64,000 nucleotides of DNA from Chamaecrista fasciculata. Taxonomy: Eukaryota; Streptophyta; Magnoliopsida; Fabales; Fabaceae. The position numbers were made by a program, and so were the translations under genes. The notes under the pieces are model-generated. The model searched no databases, had not been told where the DNA came from, and saw only the letters and a program-made list of their open reading frames with translations. The stretch spans positions 24,349 to 88,348 of the forward strand of contig QANZ01019886.1 of the NCBI GenBank assembly GCA_003254925.1. Direction: 5' to 3'. This document shows positions 45,099 through 55,306 of this stretch, one piece after another (position 1 is the stretch's first letter; each line of letters opens with the position of its first letter).

Positions 45099-45532
45099 CT
45101 AGTGTATAACCCGCGCGTTGCGCGGGGTTCCGAAAATAATCGGGCTCTATATAATTGTACTCATGGAGCAACAACTCATAAAGTAAAAAAAAAAAAAAGA
45201 GCGTTACACATAAGTTTGAATATATAAAAAGTACAAATAGATACAGCCGACATAAAAAGATGAGCAAAAAAGTTGTAATGATTGAATTACATCCAAATGC
45301 AAAATAAATAAGAAGTTCGGCTAAAAAACAAAAGGTTCTTAATATTTGGCAAAGACCTCGCGATAAATAACGTTCTTGGTCATGTCAGCTTGAGGATATT
45401 CATCATGACAAATCAAAATCTTCAAACCTGCCCTGGAACGAACTCTGGACATTGCAACATATAATTGACCATGGGTAAACACAGGACGACGAAGATAAAG
45501 ACCAACGTTAGATAATGACTGGCCCTGGATGT
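45099..45532 (-). mobile_element. 3' end of an autonomous Helitron
   Basis: On the minus strand, a hairpin CCCGCGC-aac-GCGCGGG (45110-45126) is followed by TTATACA, CTAG (45099-45102) and T. Upstream lies the end of the Helitron helicase frame. It is cut off at about 45532 by unrelated DNA, so most of the element is missing. Confidence 0.8.
45339..45532 (-). pseudogene. Helitron Rep/helicase C-terminal fragment
   Basis: Encodes [40 protein letters not shown] and [14 protein letters not shown], then TAA. This is the C-terminal part of the Pif1-type helicase of plant Helitron RepHel proteins: the region with the GQ-L motif and the last conserved block QLYVA-SRV. Frame intact over 63 codons. 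The Rep nuclease and most of the helicase are absent. Confidence 0.85.
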
Positions 45533-45794
45533 GTTGGGAAAGGTTAAGCTTAGAACCTCTATCGAAAGATTGGTGACAAGTGTGTAGAGAGAAAGATTGA
45601 TGATGGAAGGACTGCCTCTCTATCGAAAGACCCGAGCATTTTACAGTGCTTTCAGTAAACGAATGAATTGATGGTAGAATGAAGAAATTAATGGAATATC
45701 GATATCAGGGAACAAACCCCTCTAGTTTGTTACCCGAGAATATGGATGGGGCATAACATATTTCCTACCATTCAGTCGCTCAATAACAAAGCCA

Positions 45795-46130
45795 TCGATG
45801 CCTGATGATGCCCCATGACTTGCCCATTGACTTGACCAGGAGTTGCCCATAACTTGACCGTGAGTTGCCCATGACTTGCCCATTGATGCCCGGAATTTTC
45901 CCAGGACTTGGCCGGCAAAAGCCCCATAAATTGCCCGGAAATTGCCCATGACTTGGCCTGGAGATACCCGATGATGCCCCATGACTTGCCCATTGATGCC
46001 CGGGAGTTGCCCACGACTTGGCCGGAAAAAGCCCCATGACTTGGTCGTGAGTTGCCCAAGACTTGGCCGAGAGATGCTCGATGATGCACCATGACTAGCT
46101 CGGGAGTTGCCCTTAGGAATGCCACGAGGA
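45795..46130. repeat. Degenerate GC-richer minisatellite
   Basis: Repeated phrases GATGATGCCCCATGACTTGC (45805, 45973), GATGATGCACCATGACTAGC (46081), CCATTGATGCCCGG, GACTTGGCCGG and AGCCCCAT at irregular spacing. The larger unit is near 110-170 bp, composed of shorter units of 12-25 bp. All three minus-strand frames are open across it because stop codons rarely occur in the repeat. Confidence 0.75.
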
Positions 46131-46770
46131 GTTGCCCTATATAGTGTATATCAATAAATTGATTCCCATAAAAGATACATGGACAAATTCATTCAATTAA
46201 AATAATAAAATGAATTGGATAAGTTTAATTTAAATGATCAAAATGAAGTAAAAATATAAATAGTAAATCTTCCAATTCTGAAATTTGATTAAAATGGAAA
46301 TCTATTTCTTATTTTTCTAAATATTTTTACATAAAAAGTAAAATAAAAAAATGGTCAAAATAAAGTTTTGGTTTCTTATCTTGGAGTAAGTTGCAATCTA
46401 GTCTTTTATCTTTTTTTTTCCCCGATTTTAGTCCTATATCTTTTCCCAAAAGTTTGACTCCTTAGCCTCAACGACTAAATGCGATTATGTTTTGGTCGTT
46501 TTAAGTGTAATTGTGACGAGTTCAGAATCACGTGTTATTATTCACGAATTATTTCTTTGTCTAGTTGGAGCCATCAGTAAACAAAATCAAATTGGACTCT
46601 GAAAGTGGGCCACTCATTTTGTAGTCAAACGAGGAAAGTTAGTCATATTTCTTTCATTTTAAATCAAATTGGCATCATTTTTAAAATACCTGTGCTTTAT
46701 AACTTATAGCTAAACGTATACAATCAATTAATTACACATATGTCATTGTTCACATATTGCTTTTGATATC
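46131..46770. other. Intergenic DNA, nothing firm
   Basis: AT-rich. 46355-46500 has a single fold-back-like arm (GTCTTTTATC / GTCCTATATC). No gene. Confidence 0.4.
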
Positions 46771-46782
46771 AATTATGTATAG

Positions 46783-47388
46783 GGATGGCAATTTCTTAGG
46801 ATAGTTAAGGTACCCGCCCGTATCCTTCCGAAAAAACTATCCGATATCCGTCGGATACCGGATATCGGATAGGATACGGATAGTGACAATTAAATATTTT
46901 TTGGATATTGGGCGGATTTGGATATTGCCCTCGGATACCCTATATCCGTCCAAATGAACGGATAGTTAGGGTATCCGATATCCGATACCCTATTACTTAT
47001 TTAATTTTTATATTTTACATTCAATTTAATATTTTATATATAATTACTTAAATTTAATTAATTATATTTACTTAACTATTTTTTAGTTATTTTATTTTAA
47101 AAGAAATTTAAAATATAAATCAATTATAATTTTATTTATTTATTTTAGTCGATGAATATTGAATATTGGATACTCAATATATATCCAGTTTATAAAATAA
47201 GATATTTTATTCAATGTTTATATTTTTCAGATATTTCGAATTCTGTTGGATACCAGATATCAGATAGAAGACAAATACAAATATTAATTTATCACATACG
47301 AATAATGTATAGATATGAAAATGATAAACAATACGAGTACATGTAGTGATAAAAACATCATTTACTCTATTCTTTTTCATCCCTACAT
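46783..47388. mobile_element. MITE with TAGGGATG ends
   Basis: The left end TAGGGATGGCAATTTCTTAG and the inverted right end CATCCCTA (47381-47388) frame a region dominated by CGGATATCGGATA / CCGATATCC repeats (46830-46990). This layout is a common plant MITE (hAT-like). No exact target duplication found. Confidence 0.55.
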
Positions 47389-47554
47389 AAAAGAACAAGT
47401 AATAGGTAATCACAACTTCAAGAAGATCCATTTCTGGATTTCCCATCTACTCCATTTTCAAAATCATTAACATCTAAGTATTGGTCAAGTCAAAATCGAT
47501 AGGAGATTGGTTGAAATGGTATGTATTTTATTTTTGTATAGAAAAAGCTCAAGT

Positions 47555-48106
47555 CTTAGGTTTGTTTGGATTGAGGGAGAAACGAGGAGAGATGGGAGAG
47601 GTTGGGGACCTCTTCTCCTGATTTGGAAACTTGAAGATTGGAGGGGAAGAGAATAAGGGATTAAGGGTTTGTTTGGATATGAGGAGGAGGAGGGAAGGGA
47701 AGAGATTGGAAGGAGAGGGGAGGGAAGCTCTCCTTTTTGTTTGGAGAAGTAGCTCTGACTCCAAAATACCCCAATTTGAAGTATTTGTAATTTGTGAAGA
47801 AAGGAGGAGGAAGGGGTATTAATCGCTAATCCCTCTTTCTCTTTCCCTCCAATCTCCTTGTTTCCAAACAAGGGGAAGAGGTCACAAACCTCTCCCCTCT
47901 CTCTTCCTTCTCCCTCAATATCCTCAATCCAAACAAACCCTAAAAGTTAATCCCTCCTACTCCTCTTTCCTTCACAAATTACAAATACCTCAAATTGGGG
48001 TATTTTAGAGGATGAGCTATTTTCCTAAACAAAGGGGAGAGCTTCCCTCCTCTCCCCTTCCAATCTCTTCCCTTCCCTCCCCCTTCTAGTATCCAAACAA
48101 ACCCAT
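47555..48106. repeat. Two interleaved inverted-repeat elements, GGGTTTGTTTGGAT family
   Basis: Left arms at 47555 (AGGTTTGTTTGGATTGAGGG) and 47660 (GGGTTTGTTTGGATATGAGG); right arms at about 47940 (CCTCAATCCAAACAAACCCT) and 48106 (TAGTATCCAAACAAACCC). Arm 1 pairs with arm 3 and arm 2 with arm 4. Purine-rich GGGAAGGGAAGAG blocks on one side answer pyrimidine-rich blocks on the other. Confidence 0.65.
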
Positions 48107-49490
48107 AATCGAGTCTAATTAAGAATTAATACACATTCGACAAATGAACATTACAGAACGTCTCGACTCTAATAACTCAAGTCATTCAATTTAATTTAAT
48201 TTTTTTCTTCATGTATATCGTTGGATCAAATAAAAATAGTAAATTAACAATTCAATCATTAAATTTTATAGGCATTATTATTTTAGTTTTTGAGTTTTTG
48301 AAATAATTTACTTTTAAAAAATTCATAACTCTTTTGTATTTTAGTCTCATTAGAGACCAAATTGTATAGAAATATGATATTTATAGATTGACTAACTTGC
48401 AATAAATTATAAATTTTTGGAGATTAAATCAAACATTTCAAAAATCTATGGACTAAAATAACAATGCTAAAATAATCTAAGAATTAAAGTATTAATTTAC
48501 CCAATTAATTAAAAAATCTCTCAACTCAGGAACCCTACCCTGAGAATGTTTGGATCAAGGATGACGTGAGAGATAAGAAGTCGGAATTTTTTTATTTTTT
48601 TTGTTTAAATTTAAATAAACAACCTATAGAAATCAACCACTTGTTTCTTTCTTTATTTTTTTCCCCCTCTATACTCTTCTATTCAAATGTATTCTTAGAA
48701 TTGGTCTAGTAGTCTAGTTGGAGAGACAAACATATAATATACAGTCAGATGCATCTTTATCCCGAGTTTGAATCATAATTATGCTAATTTACCAGAACAT
48801 ATCTTTCAAATCTCTTTGTGCAAGCTGGCTTTGGTACAATTGAATCACAATACCAAAGAAAGAAAAGCCTCAATCACAATTTAAAAAAATTAAAACCATC
48901 TTTTAGAAAAGATGGTTGAAATATTATACTAAGATGGGTGGTTTCCTTTTACAAGTCTTGTGAATGGATGGATCATTTGCTGCTTAAAGAAAAGAATAAT
49001 GTTATAGTTTAAATGTTTAGTTACCACTAACTAATGTGTAGAGTTGCGTGCAATTCAAACTCGAAAGTTTGGAATAACATATCTTGAAGTCTTATAGAGT
49101 GGGTATGTACATTACCTTCAAGAAACTAATGAAACATGATTTCTTAGTCATGATTAGCCAAAAACATACACTTTTTGACAGAAAATGTACAAGCAAGAGA
49201 GACAACTGATCATGATTCGACAGAACAAACAATTCTACTGTTTCATTTCCTTCCAGAATGACATATATGTAGACAGACTTTGCTACCTAATATGCTCCTA
49301 GTACATCAATTCAAAGATTTTTCTTTTGTTTCCTTTAAATGGAATACAAAAGCTAAGTGATAAATGTGACCCTATTTGGAAACCCTGTTTTCCTACCTAT
49401 TTAACTGTTAGCCAGACAAACTGCAAAAATGTAGATTATTATCTTCAAATCCTCCTTCCAGTTGAGATCTACAAACACATTACTTCAAGA
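48107..49490. other. Intergenic DNA
   Basis: AT-rich. 48240-48500 has weak fold-back text (AAATTTTATAGGCATTATT and an approximate inverse). No gene supported. 49050-49490 is likely 3' flank of the small peptide gene on the minus strand. Confidence 0.4.
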
Positions 49491-49754
49491 TCACTTGTTA
49501 TGGCTTGGATTTGAATAGCTTGGAGGAGCCTTCCTTAAGCTGGTGTCCACAGATCTCCAAGAAGCTTCATGGGATGTTCTCAAATTATCTATACTTGCAG
49601 AGAATGAGGAGGAATAAGCTAGCAGTTTTCGTGGCCAATGCCTATCCACATGCTGGTTATTACTTTCAGTCTCACAGCTTACAGAAATCAGAGAAAAGAG
49701 GATGATATGTATGAGAATCAAGATAAAGTGAGAAACTTTTCGAGTGGTATTCAT
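49491..49754 (-). CDS. Candidate secreted signalling-peptide precursor, 87 aa
   Basis: A single-exon frame starting MNTTRKVSHFILILIHIILF, continuing as SLISVSC, which is a clear N-terminal signal peptide (predicted cut near residue 27). A variable hydrophilic middle follows, with the protein ending SLRKAPPSYSNPSHNK. The layout (signal, variable region, short Pro/Ser/Asn/His-rich C-terminus) is that of plant peptide hormones. The last 12-13 residues share P-S, N-P and H-N positions with CLE peptides and PPS and HN with IDA peptides, but match neither consensus fully. A TATA-like CTATATTTATG lies on the minus strand near 49965, about 200 nt before the ATG. The frame is open further upstream, but this Met directly precedes the hydrophobic segment. 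Could still be a chance frame; no homologue was identified. Confidence 0.55.
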   Translation of the reverse strand: MNTTRKVSHFILILIHIILFSLISVSCETESNNQHVDRHWPRKLLAYSSSFSASIDNLRTSHEASWRSVDTSLRKAPPSYSNPSHNK

Positions 49755-49959
49755 GGCAGAATGGCCTAAACTATAACGGAATGAGCAAAAGAAGGGAATT
49801 TTGGTGTTTGGAAAGACCCCATTAGAACAATTCAACTTGGGAAGATAGAAGGGGATTATGCAGAAGTATCTAAAAATGAAGAACCCTTTTGAGGTTAAAG
49901 AGAAAGGGTATGGGTGGGACTTGATCAAGTACCAAAAATACTAAGGTAATAATGCATAA

Positions 49960-49970
49960 ATATAGGTTTC
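49960..49970 (-). promoter_or_regulatory. TATA-like element upstream of the peptide gene
   Basis: CTATATTTATG on the minus strand, placed to give a 5' UTR of about 170-180 nt for the frame at 49491-49754. Position and sequence fit; function is inferred. Confidence 0.35.
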
Positions 49971-50634
49971 CAAAGGTTTTTTAAACCTAATTATGATATG
50001 TAGAAGAGCTCTTTTGAAGAAGTCAATATTGTAGTGCTTAGTTAAAAGAAGATTAAAAAAAAAAATCCATGTTATGTTTTTATTGAAGAATTGTATCTAA
50101 GCACTATCCATTTTAGTTAGACAATGGTTGTGTGAAAGATTCAAATTTAGCGAAAACGAAGGAAGGACCTGTGGATTATTCGACTTAGCACATTTTCTTT
50201 GTTGTTTTGTGTGATAGAACATGGAAATGAGACTGTCATGTGATCCTTAGTTTTGAATCCTATACTTCTCTGACATTTCTACAATCTGTTGATATGACAA
50301 GCAATATCTTTCATGTGACAATCACATGATAGAAGATCGGTTCCTTCATTTTCTGAAGAATGGGATCATATTAATTTAATTGTCTCTCTATTTCTGATAA
50401 ATGTGACAGACACAGCTAAACTTGGTTGGGTAAGATTGCTTTCCAGAAACTTGAAGTTTCTTCTCTCTTAAGCAGTAACAAATAGTAAAATAACATGACC
50501 CAAAACCACATCGCCGTCTGTTTTGGGAACGTGGGAAAGACAGCTTTCTTAAAATAGTAGCATTTGCTCCTCTATATTTTGTGGTTTTTCTAATATGTTA
50601 TTTTTTGGTATAGTTTTTTGTAGCTCAAGATAAT

Positions 50635-50825
50635 TTTTTTTTAAGGTCCTTCTAACATGTGCCCTTGTTAAGGTTTCTCTTGATTGGTCAAGTGAGTTTT
50701 CAAACATTAAAAATTTATCTTTTAAATGAATTTTCGTAGATTTCAAGATATGAGATGCTCTACTAACCAATCAAAAGAAACCTTAAAATGTGATCTAAGG
50801 GCACATGTTAGATAAATTTTTTTTT
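50635..50825. mobile_element. MITE with AACATGTGCCCTT arms
   Basis: The left arm (CTAACATGTGCCCTTGTTAAG then AAGGTTTCTCTTGATTGGT) is answered by ACCAATCAAAAGAAACCTTA and GGGCACATGTTAGAT on the right. AT-rich loop, non-coding. Confidence 0.7.
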
Positions 50826-51978
50826 AATAGGGAATATAGTCAAGTGGGTCCTCAAGGTTTCTTTTTTTAAATGATAGAGGTTTTGTTTTCAAAGAGTGTC
50901 ACTGCCTTAGAAGTTCGAACCAAAATTGCATGTGGGATGAGTGAATTGAATATTGTTTCTGCTGAGAAAAACATATGGTCTGTGTCAGCATAAATAAAAA
51001 AGATTTTGGTTTTCTTCTGAGGCATCTTTGATTCTTTTCCATGTTACTGATCATTCTATTTGCTATTTGTTAGAATGCTACAGTTCTTTATTTTTTTGAG
51101 GGGGGGAACAATTCAGATTGCATTTAGATTTTAGATCTAAAAATATTCTTGAGAAAACAACTTTCGTGGGTTAGTCTACCAAATATGTCTCTACTTGAGA
51201 ATTTTTGTTACTGTGCACTCAGAATTTTTATAGGTTTTATTTCACCATTTCATAACAACTACATGGTTGGATCATAGGCTCTTAGACATGGGAAAAACTT
51301 AGTTTTTATTTGAGTTCAATGTTGTATGAATAAGGTGATCACTTAGTTTCGGGTTAGTGAAGTTGCTCTTGCAAAGCACCAAAGCCTATTCAGAACAAAA
51401 TATTTGTACATCAAGCAAATAATGAAAAGAATCCAGAACAACATTGCCATTCTTCTGAAAAGACTCACCTTGTGGCCTGGATGACCCACACCATAAGAAA
51501 TTCCCATGAGGGTTATGGTTAAGAAGAGTTCGCACAGGAAAGATAATTTCTGGTCATAGTAGATAGGCATTTTTATCATCATCACCTTCAGCCAAGCCGT
51601 CTCAGCATACCCTTCGCTGTGAGTGAATGCAGCACTAAAAAAAGTACAATTATTATTACAAACTATACAAGCGAAAGTTTATCAAGCTGAGTGAAATGTA
51701 ATTTTGTTACTGTGCACTCAGATTATACACGTAAATCCTATAATTCAATCTCTATTAATAGGTTGATGATGATTAACTAGCAGATAGATACATTCAGAAG
51801 GAAAGAATTCCAGCATGCACTACATTTGCCCAACTTACGTGCAACATAAACAATGTGTCAGAGTGTACATGTATAAGCATCATGTCAATAATGTCAACTG
51901 GTTGAATATTTTCTAAAGAATTTGAAAAATACAAAAAATTGAGGTTATACAAGTATCAGTTTGCTCAATAGCCACATT
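50826..51978. other. Intergenic DNA and 3' flank of LIP2
   Basis: No recognised gene. A minus-strand frame at 51343-51585 is hydrophobic but has no family features and no splice-site support. The LIP2 3' UTR presumably covers part of 51700-51978. Confidence 0.45.
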
Positions 51979-52686
51979 TTATTTCGTTTCTTCTTTATCA
52001 GGCAATATTGGAGCACCCTCCTTCCAGATAAGATTACTATAACCAAAATTCTTTGCAAAACAAGAAACCAATTGCTCCTGAATTATGGCTTCAGCAGGAA
52101 GGACAGAATCTGTCTCCCTTCTCAAAGATGTCACATCTTTATTTGTAATTCCACAGGGAACTATGTGCCGGAAATAGGTCAGGTCAGGATCAATGTTGAA
52201 TGCCAGCCCATGAGAAGTGATCCCACTAGAAATCCGAACACCGATTGCACCAATCTTCCTTTCTTCAACCCATACCCCTGTCTCACATTTTCGCCCGGGA
52301 CAAGCTTTCACACCATATAGAGCTGCCAGTTCAATCATAGTTAGCTCAAGTTTCTCTACATAACTTCGAGCACCGAGTCCAATGTCACGTAGTGATATAA
52401 TAGGATATAAAATAGCTTGGTGTGGACCATGAAATGTAATGTCTCCTCCCCTTTGTGTGTAATGAAGCTCAGCCCCGATTCGTTCTAGGTCAGACTGTGG
52501 AATTAATAAATTGTGATCAGTACGTCGTTTGCCGACAGTATATGTAGGTGGATGTTGCAAGGACAAAAGAGTATCACATATCCTATGAGATTTTCTATCC
52601 AACATCAGCTTCTCTTGGAGCTTTAATGCATCCAAATAGTTGACAATTCCCAATTTCCATATCTCGAGGCTTCGGAGAACTCTCAT
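51979..52686 (-). CDS. LIP2: Octanoyltransferase LIP2 (LipB type), mitochondrial
   Basis: Transfers the octanoyl group from mitochondrial acyl-carrier protein to the E2 and H proteins of lipoate-dependent complexes (pyruvate and 2-oxoglutarate dehydrogenase, glycine cleavage), the step before sulfur insertion by lipoyl synthase. The frame is 235 aa in one exon, the same length as Arabidopsis LIP2. Seen: TLLSLQHPPTYTVGKRRTDH, TQRGGDITFHGPHQAILYPI (the LipB signature), then RKIGAIGVRISSGITSHGLA with the conserved Lys, and HIVPCGITNKDVTSL with the catalytic Cys. The start MRVLRSLEIWKLG aligns with the family start. An acceptor (caacag, then GGT before the ATG) shows a 5'UTR intron. Complete, no disruption seen. 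Confidence 0.95.
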   Translation of the reverse strand: MRVLRSLEIWKLGIVNYLDALKLQEKLMLDRKSHRICDTLLSLQHPPTYTVGKRRTDHNLLIPQSDLERIGAELHYTQRGGDITFHGPHQAILYPIISLRDIGLGARSYVEKLELTMIELAALYGVKACPGRKCETGVWVEERKIGAIGVRISSGITSHGLAFNIDPDLTYFRHIVPCGITNKDVTSLRRETDSVLPAEAIIQEQLVSCFAKNFGYSNLIWKEGAPILPDKEETK

Positions 52687-52689
52687 ACC

Positions 52690-53904
52690 CTGTTGACCAT
52701 GACATGATTAATTTACAAGCTGCTTTATTAGCAATTGTTATTTCACAAGAAGTTTTACACCAAATGGTTGTGGGATGTTCCCAGCATAAAAATGTAAGAA
52801 AACATATTCATTAATAAAAATTGTGTCAAAAATAAAAAAGACAAAGCTAGTGTTTCCAAATCAGTAAAAATTTTACTTGAAAATGCTTGGCTCAAGTCCA
52901 GAGTAACACACAGAGTCACCTACATATAAACAAATTTGTTTGGTTTTGTATATAAAAAAGTGTAACTAATTTGAATCTTGTAGTCCTCAACCAATTGCAG
53001 AACTTGGTAGGAAGTTAGCAAACAGACTTAGGATGTATTATATACTGATTCACGAAATTGCTAAAAGTTTAGAACTTTCCCTGTCACTGGCATATCACCA
53101 ATTACTTGAAGTTCAATTTTGTTAATTAATCTGAAGTACTAGAAAGCACTCATATAAAAGAACCTCTCAGCATGTCAAATTTAGTAACAGCAATGTGTCT
53201 AATCATCAGGCTTACTAACACAAAAAAGTTCGTTTTGAATAACAGTTTCATAAAATTGAAAGTTAAGACAAGATAACATTTTCAGAAAGTGAATCTATGC
53301 ATTTCTTTACATTCGCAAAACCCTTTGGAATCACAGCCCTTCTATATAACTACGCAGAAGGAACTTCAAAGATGGTAAACAGGCTTTTCCAAAGAGAAAA
53401 AGAATAAAAGAAGATGAAGTAATGCCATTACAGTATTTGTGCTGGTACATCATGACTACCCAAAATGATAATTCTGGCCAAAAAACAAAAAAAAGCAAAA
53501 TGATATTCATTCTATAAATCCTAATATCTTTGGTAATTTTGAAGAAACATTTAGTAACTACCACGGCACTTGCATTTTGAGATAATAGTGTTCTACTTCA
53601 AGAGTGAAGAAACAAAATGCATCCTTCGAAATGATAGCCTCATTTTTCAAGTAAATCAGGTCAAGCTTCTACATACACCAAATCAATTTTTCAAGTAAAT
53701 AGCCTCCCTCATTTTACTACATTATTTCGAACTGTCCAATTGAGTAAAAATGCATTCATTGATAGCGTTGAGTTTCAAAAAACAAAAATTTAAAACTTAA
53801 AAGCAAACTCGCCAACAGTTTCATTCTCATAGCCGTATAGCATATAGGAATAGCCAAATGAAAAATCAAAGGAAGCAAGGAATCTAGAGAACGCATGAAC
53901 TTAC
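52690..53904 (-). other. 5' UTR intron of LIP2
   Basis: Donor GACC|GTAAGT (exon ends at 53905) and acceptor caacag before the start codon (about 52690). AT-rich, no coding content. Intron in the leader is inferred from the two splice sites. Confidence 0.7.
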
Positions 53905-54030
53905 GGTCGTCTGCGAGGAGGTGGAGGCGCCGCCGTCGCCGGTGGCTGAGAATTTGAGAATGGAGAAGAGAAGGCTCCTTCGATTTGGATAAACAATAGA
54001 ATCAAATCATCAATCAAACATGTACTTTTC
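53905..54030 (-). promoter_or_regulatory. 5' UTR exon and promoter-proximal region of LIP2
   Basis: GC-rich leader (GGCGACGGCGGCGCCTCCAC region) ending at the donor GACGACC|GTAAGT, with no ATG before the splice. The transcription start is not located; it is likely near 54000-54030. Confidence 0.55.
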
Positions 54031-54077
54031 TTTCTCTGGCCCTGAATTTGACGAAGACGTAAGTAAGATCCAAAAAA

Positions 54078-55020
54078 ACAAAATGGGCCAAAGTCTTATT
54101 TTGGTCCCTCATGTTTGTACAAAGTTCCTTTTTAGTCCTTTAAATTTTTTTGTTCTATCTTAGTCCCTCAAGTTTTTAAAAAATTTCACCATTAATCCAT
54201 TATTTTAATCCACTTTTTCAGTTTAATAAAGGAAAAATACAATTTTAATCTCCTAAAAATTTTAATTTTTACATTAAGGTTCTCTTCTTTTTATAATGAG
54301 ATGAAAATATAAGAACAAAGAAATAAATAGCCAAAGTCCTATTTTGGTCCCTCAAATTTTTTCAAAGTTTCTTTTTAATCCCTTAAAGTTTTTTCATTTC
54401 GTTTTAGTCCCTCAAGTTTCAAAAGCGAGAATCATACTACTAGTCCCTCAAGATTGTCGTGCTTACATTTCTAATAATCTTTAGGTCGATTATTATCTGA
54501 AACATGTTTTTTCGTTTTATTTGTTGGCCAAAGTTAGAACGAAAGAAGTAGTGAATTGAGTGAGTGAGTGAGGGAGTGACGCCATGGTTTTCAAATCTCC
54601 ATTTTTGTGAATCGTTGAGGATTTTGGGATGCAGAAGGCTATGAGAGGAGGTGGGGATATAGATAGAAATTTGAATCGCAGTTTCATACAAAATTCAGAG
54701 GATAGCTTCTTTCTCTTGGGCGTTTGAACTCTGATTTCTTGTTCTGATACTCCACGAGCCACAAAATAGCAGAACAAAAAATCAGAGTTCACGACCTAGA
54801 AGAATGCAAGCGTCAAAAAGAACGTTGATCGTTGAAGCAAATCGACGATACTATCACTCGATGGTCAGTCAAACATCATCAACATCTGATATATATATTT
54901 ATTTATTTTAAAAATTAAAAAAAATTGAGGAAACAAAAGAAAGTATTATTTTCCGTTTTGGACTAGCTGGATTGATTTTAAATTAGGCGTAATGATTTGC
55001 TAAAATATTTATAAATCTTG
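54078..55020. repeat. TTTTGGTCCCTCAA repeats and intergenic DNA
   Basis: Two direct arrays of TATTTTGGTCCCTCA units (54100-54190 and 54335-54450), each beginning CCAAAGTC(C/T)TATTTTGG, related to 43340-43540. 54540-54900 is intergenic with no supported gene. Confidence 0.5.
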
Positions 55021-55188
55021 TTCATCCCCATCCGCAATTCACTGCCCACCTACCGTTAATTCAATTCTATTTCTCTGTTTTTCCTCTCCCCCTCTTATTA
55101 TTTCTCTGTTTATAATCTCTTATTACCGTTTCTCCAATATTCCGCCACTGACAGAAAGGGAGGAGAACAGATTAACACTTCATTTCTA

Positions 55189-55219
<31 letters not shown>

Positions 55220-55306
55220 GTGTTGTTCTTACCTCTTATTCCTTTATTTATTTAGATTTATTTATTTTTTTCGTTTATCTTTCTGAGTTTGGATACATAA
55301 GAAGCC
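55021..55306 (+). promoter_or_regulatory. Pyrimidine-rich 5' leader of the LIM gene
   Basis: TC-rich DNA (TCTCTCTCTCTTTCTTTCTT at 55189-55220) directly before the LIM start codon, typical of plant leaders and Y-patch promoters. The transcription start is not resolved. Confidence 0.5.

Noticed and set aside
45795-46130. CRISPR-like array
   Set aside because: Units are irregular and degenerate, without constant repeats and unique spacers, and the DNA is a plant genome.
51343-51585. 80-codon hydrophobic minus-strand frame downstream of LIP2
   Set aside because: Starts with repeated ATG codons but shows no family features, no signal-anchor pattern typical of a known protein and no splice sites; probably chance.
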